A stretch of 64,000 nucleotides of DNA from Caenorhabditis elegans (Eukaryota > Nematoda > Chromadorea > Rhabditida > Rhabditidae), in contig NC_003280.10 in the NCBI RefSeq assembly GCF_000002985.6, positions 1,240,001 to 1,304,000 of the forward strand, written 5' to 3'. Position 1 is the first letter of the stretch, and each line of letters starts with the position of its first letter. A program made the translations under genes and the position numbers. Under the pieces are notes generated by a model. It made no database searches and was not told the origin of the DNA. It saw nothing but the letters and a program-made list of their open reading frames with translations. Positions 46,903 through 56,879 of this stretch are shown here, piece by piece.

Positions 46903-47378
46903 CAGGGGTGTGCGGCAAATGGAAAAAATTGCCGAGCTCGGCAAATCGGCAATTGCTGGTTTTTCAAAATTTGCCGAGCTCGGCAAATTCGGCAAATCTC
47001 TTTTTTCAATATTTGCAGAGCACGGCAAATTCGGCAAATTCGGCAAATTTGCCGTGCTTGACAAACTCGGAAAAATTTGATATTTTTTATGTTTTTTGGA
47101 GCACCAAAACTACTGAATTCTTAACACACATCTGGTTTCTGAATAACTTCCGCGTAGTATGTCTGTTTAAGCATCAAAATAGCTCAATTTTGTGTCGTTT
47201 TACTAAATTTTTGGCTAAAAAATCAATAGTTTTAGTCAAAATTGTACTGTCAAATTTTTGACGTGTGCGGCAAATTTCGAAATTTGCCGAGCACGGCAAA
47301 TTCGGCAAATCGGCAAATTTGCCGAGCTCGGCAAGTCGGCAATTTTCGGAAAATCGGCAAATTTGCCGCACACCCCTG
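46903..47378 (-). mobile_element. hAT-like non-autonomous element, copy B (476 bp)
   Basis: Same element as 41319-41850 in the opposite orientation, with CAGGGGTGTGCGGCAAAT ... ATTTGCCGCACACCCCTG ends and the shared core. Flanks are atctcaac (left) and gtttagaa (right). These are the reverse complements of copy A's left and right flanks respectively, so neither copy has its own matching target duplication. Confidence 0.9.
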
Positions 47379-47647
47379 GTTTAGAATCTTCAATTTCTTT
47401 ACAAAATACATGAAATTGCCATTAATACGTAAACCAAAGTAACTTACACTATGGTTTAGATGAAAATAGTTCCACTTTGAAGAACTCCTTAGGTTTGTCA
47501 GCCAAAGCAGTACTCAACTAATTGTGCCGACACTAAACCAATTGAGGAAGGGTGGATACCTCTATTACCTCATACTTTTTCAAAATTCCTTCAGATCTAG
47601 AAGTTGTTCAAGATGTATATTATAACGTCCCAAATAAACATTGGAAA
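47379..47647 (+). pseudogene. srz 3' relic, right side of the inversion breakpoint
   Basis: Starts gtttagaatcttcaa, identical to the srz last exon at 40975-40989, immediately after hAT copy B. Further right, 'tattataacgtcccaaataaacattggaaac' near 47618-47648 matches the srz 3' flank near 41061-41101. Intervening coding sequence is too diverged to read, so it is the decayed 3' end of an srz duplicate. Confidence 0.65.
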
Positions 47648-47915
47648 CAGGGGTGTGCAGCAAATTTGCCGAATTTGCCGTTTGACAATACAATTTTGGC
47701 CAAAACTATTGATGTTGTCCCTAAAAATTTAGTGTACAAATGGCACAAAATTGAGTTATTTCGATGCTTAAGCTGACACACTACACGGAACTCCTGCAGA
47801 AACCAGATTTTTGTTCAGAATTCAGTAGTTTTGGTGCTCAAAAAAGATCAAATAGTATCAAATTTTTCTGAGTTTGTTATGCACGGCAAATTTTGAGATT
47901 TGCCGCACACGCCTA
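47648..47915. mobile_element. hAT-like element, copy C (268 bp), with 8-bp target duplication
   Basis: CAGGGGTGTGCAGCAAAT at the left and ATTTGCCGCACACGCCTA at the right. The core is a diverged version of the copies A/B core (gatgcttaagctgacacact, aattcagtagttttggtgct). It is flanked on both sides by a perfect attggaaa, showing the 8-bp target duplication expected of hAT elements. Confidence 0.9.
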
Positions 47916-48340
47916 ATTGGAAACTATCCAAACCTGGTACATGCTTACAGAGCATTGCCACAGTTGTGTTGCATGTGCTCAACGACAGCTCGCACTCCTA
48001 TATAAGAGGAGTACAAAGAAATTGTGCCGGGTCTCCCCGGTTTACTATTAACATTTTATTAGAAACCATTCTTACTTGGTGCCTACTTACAGAAAGTGGC
48101 ACCGGTTTTTGGCAGGTGTTATCTGCTAGCTCATCTGAAATTGACGAGACAATGACAGCTCGCACTCCTATAAAAAAATTGTGTCGGGTAAGCATTTATA
48201 TGACTGGGGGTAGCAGGTGCGAACTACGCAAATGTCCATCGATGTACCATGTCGTAAATTATACTGGAGAGTATTTTGGCAAAGTAGTTATGATATTTTG
48301 TGGGCAGTCATTGTCACTTGAAAACTTTTAACTACCATTA
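47916..48340. repeat. Two copies of a 'TGACAGCTCGCACTCC' repeat
   Basis: Copies at about 47916-48045 and 48047-48195 share 'gaaac(c)at(t)c...ttggtac', 'acgacagctcgcactcctat' and 'aattgtgccggg'. A third copy lies at about 54640-54775. The phrase 'catcgatgtaccatgtcg' follows at 48238. No gene supported. Confidence 0.65.
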
Positions 48341-48734
48341 ATGGTACAGCTTTGGAAAGTTTAAATATCGGTAATTTTCAAACAGTGATAACTTTGCAGT
48401 GACTAGTCCAATTCCCCAATGTTCAACTTACAAAACTTCAATCACATATTTTTAAATTTTTTGTCAGTTGAAAACTTTTTGATGAATTTTTTAATTTTAG
48501 AAATACAGTTCAAGGCTGTCCATATTGGTTTGCAAGAAAAGCCCATCAATATGGCCGTTAAACGCAAAAATGTCAAAAAATGTTTTCTCTCATAAAATTG
48601 AACAAATTATGGCAAATTTTCATTTAGACTTTGTATATCAATACTTTATTCTGTCTTTTGAGGCACAAAAAACTCCACATACAATACCTTTAAAATAAAA
48701 TAAAAAGTAATCCTATAGTACCCCGGTCAATAAA
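48341..48734. other. Spacer downstream of the intact srz gene
   Basis: AT-rich, nothing recognised. Confidence 0.4.
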
Positions 48735-51700
48735 CTAATTAGAAACATTTATGCTTGATATAGCAACCGTCTGCGGTTGAACAGTTGCCGATTTTAGGCC
48801 GAGAATGGTTTTTAAAAAACGTTTGAACGAAGAGAACGCGGCAGTCACATTCCGTTTGTTACATCCCAGGTAAGACAGTTCAATTACCAATGGAATAGTT
48901 ATCTCTTCAATTCCCGTTTCCTCGCTCGTCAATTTTACAAAATTATTGTAGTTGAAATACTTGTACATAATGATTATTGGAAGTGTCATCTGAAAACGGA
49001 ACACTGTATTTATTACGAAATACTAAAAATAAATTAAAAATAAACTTACAGATTTAAATATAAAAACCACAACTGTCTGCCAGAAGATGTACCTTTGTGG
49101 GTGATTCTGCTGGTACGAGGCCAGATGGGAATGCTTTCGGATATTAATCATTATTGGAATGTATAGTAGGACAGATAAAAAGATGAGAACATGGAAGCTA
49201 TAGAAAGGCACCTGGAATACTTTTTCCAGTTTGTTTTAAATAGAAAATGTTAAAAACTCACGTAAGGAATATAATTAATCCATTCCCATCCAGTCAGTTC
49301 CAATTCGACAACTGGATCCTCATTAATCACTTCCATTAAAAAAAAGAAAAAGTTCTTGATGATTAGGATAACATACAAATACGCTAGGATTTTGTAAATA
49401 TGGGTATTCGCTACAGTTATAGGTTTTTCGGTAGACGGGAAGAAATATACGAGGAATCTTACGATAGGCGATATTATCAAAAAGAAATCTAATACAGCGT
49501 TGTTCACACGAAGTAAGAGCAGACAAAATTCATAAGCAAAAAGTGAAACATAGGAATATCTGGAAAAAAAGGTTGGAACCGAAGATCTTGATGCCCCGTG
49601 GCACACTAACATTGTTTCACTCATATTTGGTAACACGGCAAACACTTGAAAAGATATAAAAAAAATATATTTGGCTACTACAACAAACAACGTGAATATC
49701 ACCATTTTGTAAAAGACATTGGTGATTGGAAATATCAAAACCTAAAATTAGAATTTTTTACAAGTTTTTCGAATGATCTTAACTCTTAAACTACAAAGCA
49801 ATGTGATTTCGTTTTTTAAAACTCTCTTTTGGATCATAAATTTTCAGTTTTAGTCATGTTCTAATTGAAAATCAGCACCGAAAAACGTTTTATCATAATG
49901 TTCAAGGGCTTAGGCTTAGGCTTAAGCTTAGGCTCAGGCTTCAGCTTAGGCTTACTAGGGAACCATCAGAAGGTGTCCATCGAACTTGCATATGAAACCT
50001 ATGCTATTCAATAGCCCATGTCTTAAAACGGTTACTCGTGAATTTTTAGCGGCAAAACTCCAGAACCAAGCTCATGGCGAGCTCTTAAAGATCCTAAAAT
50101 AGCATTGTAACGAAGCACTGTAACGCTCAGATAAATCGAACCACGCAGGCAACGCGTACAAACCACGCTCAAGAATGCCAGTCCCTGCGCGGTTTCAACG
50201 CGTTGCCTGCGTGGTTTGAAGGCGACGCCTGCGTGGTCTTGCAGCAATGGCAGTTCGCAGCCCGCTCCTTCCCCTTCCTATCGTTTAACCATCTAAAACG
50301 CAAATTACGATTTGTTTTTCAAAAATATTGTTTATTCATAAACTAGAAAACAAAAAATACCAAAAAAAGTTACAGTCGAATATTTAGGAAATTAACGGGT
50401 TTAGAAGAAATTTAAGAATCTTGGGGAAGGATGGGCGTTAATATACAAAATAGAAAGGAGAAGCAATAAATTAGATAAAAATAAAAAGAATTATGAAAGA
50501 AGAACCACAATAACAAACAATTACCTAATAAATCAACGAATGAGTAAAATATCCAACAAATAAGTAAATAACAAATGAAACCTAAAACAAATCGATAAAG
50601 GAAAACGAAATTCTAACAAAAAAACACCTCAAAAAACACAACAACAAAAAATTAATAGCAGAATGAAGCCGAATAAGACAGTTGTTTCCCTTCGAGCGAT
50701 CAGTGTGATGGTGTTACCTTTTCCTGGCTCATCTTTCTTCGTGCGTTCAAGCTGGAATATTTTTGAGTTTTGGTAACGCAAATAGAAAACAGTATTTACA
50801 ATTTTTGGTCCACCTGTCGGGAGAAAATATCTCCAAAATCCGCACTCGGGAACTGTCCTTCGAATCCGGATACAATATGTAGAATATTGTAAAAAACGTC
50901 ATTTTTGTTTTGAAACGAATTGGACAAGAATAGCTTACTGATAGGCCAATTGAGAAGTCTTCCTGGAAGAATCTGAGGATTCACCGAATTGGGGTAGATA
51001 CTGAAGGTGTGGAGGAGCTCTGGAGGAATTTTCTGAAAAGTGAACTATTTTAACTACATCTGGAGATTTCACAACTTACAGCGGCCACCCAAAAGTTTGC
51101 CGCGTTCTGGATCAATCTTGCGATTGGACATCTCATTGGTTTTAGTCCAGCTATGAAGATCTCCTGCACATTATGTTGTTCTGAAAATTTTTTTAGCGAA
51201 TCGTTTGCTTTTCTGAATTTAAACCTCCACTTAATCCAAGAATACTCAGGGCAGGTTCCCCGATCAAATTGTTGATGACGAATTCGGCGGTGATGTTCCT
51301 CTAAAATTATCGATTTAACAGAGATATGTTGTTCTTCGGGCCTTACCACATCGATCCGAGTTCTTCGAGATTCAGATTTCAAAAATCTGGAATGCACACA
51401 GCTCATCTGAAAATATGGTTTTAATTAATATTTCATTCTTATGTCAACCGTCTGAAATTGGAGAATTTGTGCAGCTGCCAAACTTCTGTTCTCCTTTGAC
51501 TTGGAATTTTCCGCGATTTTCCTAAGCTCTTTGAAATCCCAGTCCATAGTTCGAACGAACGATTCAGAAAGTTTTTTCTGAAATATTGTTGCTTTATATT
51601 TTTTAATAATAAAGTTTATCTTACGTTGAAGCGACCAATCGAATGCGGCGCAGTTCGCACCAATTCCTTTCCTATATTCGGATAGGGCAAATGCCATTGA

Positions 51701-53257
51701 CGTGATGGTTTGCCCGGTTTTCATCGTCGTCATCCGAAATTCCCGATTGGTAGGTGTTGCTTGTTTCACCGGCTTCCTCGTATTCATCGTCTTCATCTTT
51801 CTCTTCTTCTGGATCTTGATTTTCTTGGTGGCTGGCCGATTTCGCGTTCTGAAATACAGTAAATTAGTGATAAAACGCGATAATTAGCAAAACTACCGCT
51901 TTTACGAGCAGCTGTTGGAGCTGGGATTTTGTGAAACTATACGTTTCAGTTTCCAGTTTCTCCTTCTTCACACCATTGCCACCCCGCTTTCGGCCTCCTT
52001 TCGGGGTTTTTCGGGCCGGGGTTGACATATTTACCTGAAAACAATTATTGAGTTTCATGAAGACATTGAAAATTAATATAAAAGTGCTTTTTGCAAGAAA
52101 AAAACCGGAAAATTCCATTAAATTAGGAAAAAAAATTAGAAGAAAAAGTTGTCCGAGAGGAGTACGCAGCCATTGGCCTAGGAATCCCGCGCGTGGCTGA
52201 ACGTTGGCTGCCTGCATGGTATGTAGGCGTCACCTGCGTGGTTTTGCAGCCACTGCCAATAGCTGCCCACCGTCAAGTCGCCAGCGTGGTTCTTTGGTGT
52301 CGCCTGTGTGCTTTTGGTTGAATGCGTGGTCTTGACGCGTTGCCTGCGTGGTGGGCAGTCACCTGCGTGGTTTGGAGCGGCGCCTGCGTGGTTCGATTTA
52401 TCTGAGCGATCAAAAGTAGCAATTTTCCTAATCCACTTTGTTAGCTCATATCTCCGTGGATAAATTTTTCACAGAAAAGTCATCAACTGATAAGTCGTTG
52501 AACTTTTTGTAAAGAACAAGTTTGTAGTTTACAGTTTTTATCAAAAAATTAATGTTTCAGATAAAAGCATTAGAATAGCAGCATTAAAAAAGTAACAACA
52601 GTTGCCGCACTTCACGCGCTTCTATCTGAAACATTAATTTTTTTGATAAAAACTGTCAACTACAAACTTGTTCTTTGCAAAAAGTTCAACGACTTATTAG
52701 TTGATGACTTTTCTGTAAAAAATTTATCCGCGGAGATATGAGCTACCAAAGTGAATTTGCAAAATTATCCCTTCAATGCCTCATTACAGTGCTATTTTAG
52801 GATCTTTGAGAGCTTGCCGTGAGCTTGATTCTGGAGTTTTTCGGCTAAAAATTACCGAGTAATCGTTTTAAGACATGCACTATCGAATGGTATAAGTTGT
52901 AGGTGTTTCGAAAACTCGCGATCGTGGTTTAGTTCAAAATTTTTAGTAACTTGAAACAAATAAACAAATACGATGATCAATGTGTTTTTGCTAAGTTTTG
53001 TACAAAGTTTAAGAGTTATTCGATAATTCGAAAAATTGGTGAAATATCTGAAAAACACGATTTTTGATGTATACATTTTCATCTCTACGCCGATTAATTC
53101 TGTTCACGTAAATATAAAATGGTAATAGTAAGATATACAATAAATACATGGGGATCAAAACTATGGAGAGGATTCGATCGTAAATATCATAAACTGCACT
53201 ACAATCCTCAATGTTGAAATAGTCATCAAAACTGTTTTCGATGTATATGTCACACAT
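48735..53257 (-). CDS. Intact SRZ-class seven-transmembrane chemoreceptor, 342 aa
   Basis: Exons: 53075-53257, 49611-49741, 49262-49559, 49050-49211, 48735-48989; total 1029 nt, every phase agrees. Exon 1 begins MCDIYIENSFDDYFNIEDC and ends LLPFYIYVNRINRRRDEN. Exon 2 begins VLIFPITNVFYKMV, the srz signature. Later landmarks are SPIVRFLVYFFPSTEKP, HPQRYIFWQTVVVFIFKS, IELSYLGCNKRN and the C-terminus AISSINVSN. The intron between exons 2 and 3 is only 51 bp and the donor is GTTAGT. Intron 1 is 3.3 kb and holds a complete TIR-bounded element with its own gene, which is why exon 1 stands so far away. The frame is intact, unlike the paralogue at 38613-41039. Assignment to srz is by remembered family motifs. 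Confidence 0.87.
50796..52028 (-). pseudogene. Cargo gene of the composite element, unknown family, probable frameshift
   Basis: Not recognised. Exons: 51897-52028, 51625-51848, 51449-51577, 51347-51406, 51225-51300, 51080-51180, 50796-51032. Exon 1 is basic (MSTPARKTPKGGRKRGGNG, likely nuclear), and exon 2 begins acidic (EEEKDEDDEYEEAGE). Later exons form a globular region (KKLSESFVRTMDWDFKELRK, ITAEFVINNLIGEPALSILG, NVQEIFIAGLKPMRCPIARL) and end FGDIFSRQVDQKL. Exon 2 is 224 nt. Its first half reads well in frame 0 and its last part (RQWHLPYPNIGKELVRTAP) in another, with the switch near the four-T run at 51718-51721, so a one-base deletion is likely. A 98-nt intron with a weak acceptor (51758 to about 51661) would also restore phase. 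No transposase motif seen. Confidence 0.65.
52433..52757. mobile_element. Foldback element nested in the composite element's right arm
   Basis: Inverted repeat arms of about 130 bp: 'actttgttagctcatatctccgtggataaat...' against '...atttatccgcggagatatgagctaccaaagt'. Both arms contain 'ttaatgtttcagat' and 'caagtttgtagttt'. The loop is about 60 bp ('aaaagcattagaatagcagc...gcacttcacgcgcttct'). No coding capacity. Confidence 0.85.
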
Positions 53258-53280
53258 TATTTGGGATGGAGTAGCTAAAT

Positions 53281-53827
53281 CTGGGAAATATTTTTGAGTG
53301 ACTCTAAATTATCCCCTGAATCCGAATATCTATGTGAAAAAATTCAAAAAAAAGTTTCCTGATTTTATATTTGAGCTTGAAATGGCAAATTTCATTTGCG
53401 TCCCCATGACTTTTTCCAAATGCACGCCCAAATATATTCTCCCTGGAGCGCGTTTGCTTCATTTGATTTTTCTCAGATTTTCAACCATTTTCATTAATTT
53501 TTGTCGGTTTTTATCGGTTTTTTTTTTGAAAAATATATATTCCTTCCTGTCAATTAATTGTCTTTTTTTTTGGAAAAAAAGGAGCCAGAAATTAATGAAA
53601 ATGGTTGAAAAACTGGAAGAACTGAAAATAGATAGAGAAAATCAAACGAAGCAAACGCGCTCCAGGGAAAATTTATTTGGGCGTGCATTTGGAAAAAGTC
53701 ATTGGGAAGCAAATGAAATTCGCCATTTCAAGCTCAAATATAATAACAGGAAATTATTTTTTGAATTTTTCCACATAGATATTCGGATTCAGGGGATAAT
53801 TTAGAGTCATTTAAAAATATTTCCCAG
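53281..53827. mobile_element. Foldback element, ~547 bp
   Basis: The left arm 'ctgggaaatatttttgagtgactctaaattatcccctgaatccgaatatctatgtg' is mirrored at 53765-53827. Inner parts also pair ('ggagcgcgtttgcttcat' with 'gaagcaaacgcgctcc'). The long open frame at 53298-53804 (+) is the palindrome read through and has no splice or family support. It lies 24 bp upstream of the intact srz start codon. Confidence 0.88.
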
Positions 53828-53943
53828 AGCCTAAGATATGACGAGATGTAGAATAAAAATTTCTAAAATCCAATTTCCGCCCTTCACCTGTTTCTTCGAA
53901 AGCAGCTGAATTTGAAATTTTGTTGCAAATGATGTATCGAACA

Positions 53944-54089
53944 TGTCGGTTGATTTTGTGGACATACACATAAATTGGTAATAGTATGAGATACAATATA
54001 GCAATGGGATGTAGGACTCGCAGGAAAGACCATAGGTAAATATTTTTAATAGCACTGGTGTTAGTTGATGTATCATTGTCTATATCACT
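53944..54089 (-). pseudogene. srz first-exon relic, minus strand
   Basis: ATG 54089 opens MSDIDNDTSTNTSAIKNIYL and continues LHPIAILYLILLPIYVYVHKINR, recognisably the srz exon-1 end (ILLPFYIYVNKINR). No further srz exons follow before the foldback at 53827. A truncated duplicate next to the intact gene. Confidence 0.65.
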
Positions 54090-54101
54090 CATTATAGTCA
54101 A

Positions 54102-55380
54102 GTGGGTTTTCGTTGTTGGTGTAGCTTTTCTAGTTTGTCACCTGCTCAAAAAGTGGTGTTAGTAATCCCACTTCAATCCGGCACAAAACATCATCTAACT
54201 GCAGAAATAAATTGAATTCACCTGGTTTTAAGCAAACATGATAGAAACAAATTTGCGCGCGAGCTGTAAATGGGTCTACCTCTGGGCATAATTTTAGAAA
54301 CGAGCACAGTTAAGTTTAATTAATTTTCTAAAAGAGCATAAAAGAAAACATTTTTCTTCTCAAACAAAACCTGTAGATATCTTTAAATTTAGAAAGTTTT
54401 GATTTTGTACTGAATTTCATTTCGGTTTTTCGAAGCCTGCTTTAATGTTTTAAGTTATTGTTGCAATAAACATTTCTCTAGTCAATGCACCATGTCTCTC
54501 GGTCGTAAGTTACAACTCGTAACTCGGCAACTTGCTACCAAAAGTTTAGAAGAATAAATTTAAAAAAAAAACGTTTTTTTTATTTAGATCCCGAGTCAAA
54601 AATAGACCCCTATGTCATCCTTGACTACTAACATTTAATTTGAAACCATTCTAACTTGGTACATATTTATAGAACATTGCCACAGTTGTATTGCAGGTGT
54701 CCATCTGAAATTGACGAGACAATGACAGCTCGCACTCCAATGCATTAAGAGAACAAAGGAATTGTGTCGGGGTATTGCTAAATAAGCAATGAAACATTGA
54801 ACTCACTGGAGGCAACAGGTGCGAATTGATCAAATTCTCATCGATGCACCATGTCGTAAACCATACCGGAAAGTATCTTCGCGAACAAGGTGAGTTTTCA
54901 AAAAATGAAATATCAACAAAACGTATGTAAATCAAATATCTTTGAACACTTATGGTTAAGAAGTTAGGAAAATTTCAGTATCGGTAATTTTTAAACGGCG
55001 ATAGCTTTGCAGCAGCTAGTCCTGTTAAAAAATTTTCAATCGATGAAGTGTTAATCAAATATTGTAAAACAACTTGTTAGTGCGAAATGTTTGGAAAACT
55101 TTTCTAGTTTTAGAGATTTTAAATACTTAATAGATTTCAAGATTTCAAAACCAGCCAAATTCTTTTTTTAGTTCTAAAACGTCCTAAACAATCTTTGACC
55201 TGCATCTTCCCACTTTTTCAGACCAATGATTACTGTCCCCAGGAGCTACCATTTAACAGTCACACAGCAATCTCCTCCTCTTCACCAGATGACCTATATT
55301 CCTGCTAGACAGTCTTCCATTGCCAGATGTATTATTTTATTTTTTCAATTGCTCCAAAACATGTCCCGTTTTTTTGAGTG
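54102..55380. other. Spacer with dispersed repeats
   Basis: Third copy of the TGACAGCTCGCACTCC repeat at about 54640-54775. 'GTCGATGCACCATG'-like motifs occur near 54483 and 54839. No gene supported; the 94-codon frame at 54651-54935 (-) overlaps the repeat and has no splice context. Confidence 0.55.
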
Positions 55381-56055
55381 TTCTGTCGATGCACCATGTA
55401 TCATAACTCACTTTATCCTAACTTTAACAGGTCATCTCTCGGCTTTTTTTGCCCGTAGAAAATTTTTTTTAACTGACAAAATATTTTTCATATATTCTTC
55501 TACAACTTTGTAATATAAAATATTTTTATATCTTTAAAACTAACCAAGTTATACGCTAACAAAGTTAACCAGTGCCCCCCCCCCCCTATCGATGCACCAT
55601 ACGTCAGCTTATATCTCGTTCTTTTTGCCCGTAGAAAAAATGTTTTAACTATAAAATTATTTTTCACATATTTTTATACTACTTTATAGTTTAAAATATT
55701 TTTATATCTTCTAAACTAACCAAGTTATACGCTGACAAAGTTAGGTGGATCTCTATCGATACACCATGTGTCAAAACTCCATTTATCCTAACCTTAACAG
55801 CGAATATCTCGGCTCCTTTTGCCGCTATCAAAAATTTGTCAACTGTGAAATTATTTTTCATATAATTCTATTTAGCTTTGTAGTATAAAATATTTTTATA
55901 TCTTCAAAACTAACCAAGTTATATGCTGACAAAGTTAGGTAGATCCCTATCGATGCACCATGTGTCAAAACTCCATTTTATCCGAACTTTAACAGCGAAT
56001 ATCTCCGTTTTTCTATAACTTTTCTATAACTTTGTAGTTTAAAAAATTACAGACC
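55381..56055. repeat. Tandem ~180-bp repeat beginning TCGATGCACCATG
   Basis: Four copies starting near 55386, 55588, 55753 and 55947. Each has 'tcgatgcaccatgtgtcaaaactcatttatcctaactttaacagc', 'atatctcggctttttttgcccg', 'tgaaattatttttcatatattc' and 'aactaaccaagttatacgctgacaaagttagg'. Copy lengths are 165-200 bp. The array stops just upstream of the gene at 56085, so it may overlap its promoter. Confidence 0.9.
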
Positions 56056-56084
56056 CTAATTTCGAACAAAATTACAGCTCAACC

Positions 56085-56746
56085 ATGAATGGACAAAATT
56101 TCAATGAAATGCTCCACGACGAGCAGGTCTTCGCGGAGTTTATGGTGCCAAATGCCCATACTACACCAAATCTGTGGAGGATCCAGCAGCAAAATCAGGA
56201 GAATCAGATTCCCCAGAATTTCCAGCATTTGGATTTTCAGTATTTTCAGTACCAGAACCAGAAGCAGGAGGTGGTGCATGGAGCTCACTGTATGGGGACT
56301 GTTGGGAGCTCCTGGAACGAGCAAGTAGCTGTGAAGAAGCCAAGCAGCTCGCAGAGCAGAAAAGGAGGAAAAAATAAAGAAGAAGCAAGGGAAAAAAGTT
56401 AGTTTTGAACCAATTTTTTTAGACAGTTTAACAAAAAAATTTTAAATTACATTTTTTTCAGACCATCAGAAAAACAAAGCTCTCTTGGAAATGCTAAATC
56501 AAGTGGATCCGGCCGTAATTGATGCTGAAATTGAAGAACAGAAAGGTAAGATTTTTGTATTTTTTTTCTTTTCTTTTCTAAATTTTGTACAACTTGAGCC
56601 AATTTTCAGAAAAGCAAAGGCTGAGGAAGAACAGAGGTCGGTACGATCCAATTGGAGCACACGGAGCACAACAAGGCACTCGAGGTGTACAGAATGAAGT
56701 ACAGTACCACAGGAATTTCCAGAATAATAATAATAATAATTCTTGA
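56085..56746 (+). CDS. Small Gln/Asn-rich then basic protein, 177 aa
   Basis: Not recognised. Exons: 56085-56397, 56462-56545, 56610-56746; phases 1 and 1 agree, 534 nt in total. The N-terminus (MNGQNFNEMLHDEQVFAEFM) is followed by a Gln/Asn-rich stretch (residues ~30-65). A Lys/Ser-rich segment (VKKPSSSQSRKGGKNKEEAR) leads into a predicted helix (KALLEMLNQVDPAVIDAEIE). It then has a basic patch (EKQRLRKNRGRYDP) and an Asn run at the end. Probably intracellular, possibly nucleic-acid binding from its basic patches, but there is no recognised domain. AATAAA-like signals near 56786. Upstream sequence is the tandem 180-bp repeat. Confidence 0.75.
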
Positions 56747-56879
56747 AATTGTTCATAATATTAACATTAAACTTAATAAGAAAATTAATAAATCGGTCGT
56801 TTAAAATAAGTTATTTATTTCAAAAAATGTACGTAATAATTACACTTTCAGTGGTGGTTTAAAAAAATAAAATTATGGT

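Larger units (their letters stand above)
49951..52895. mobile_element. TIR-bounded composite element carrying a gene, in srz intron 1
   Basis: The left end (49951-50130, reversed) and the right end (52385-52895) are inverted copies. Both contain 'tgcgtggttcgatttatctgagcg', then 'ttacagtgctattttaggatcttt', 'gagcttgattctggag' and 'accgttttaagacat'. Inside both ends are clusters of the direct/inverted motif 'cctgcgtggt' (about 50135-50240 and 52200-52400). The right arm is interrupted by a foldback element at 52433-52757. A multi-exon gene (50796-52028) lies between the arms. A solo end is at 18541-18710. I could not find a clear target duplication; the right terminus is shorter than the left. 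No recognisable transposase. Confidence 0.7.

Noticed and set aside
41319-47378. Copies A and B as a simple segmental duplication with their flanks
   Set aside because: Outside the element ends the flanking DNA is unrelated apart from the crosswise 8-bp matches and the split srz exon, so they are separate insertions followed by inversion.
51225-51297. Alternative frame (EEHHRRIRHQQFDRGTCPEY) for the fifth exon of the cargo gene
   Set aside because: The splice phases on both sides select the other frame (NITAEFVINNLIG), which also reads more like a folded protein.
53298-53804. 168-codon open frame on plus
   Set aside because: It is the foldback element read end to end; no family, start context or flanking exons.
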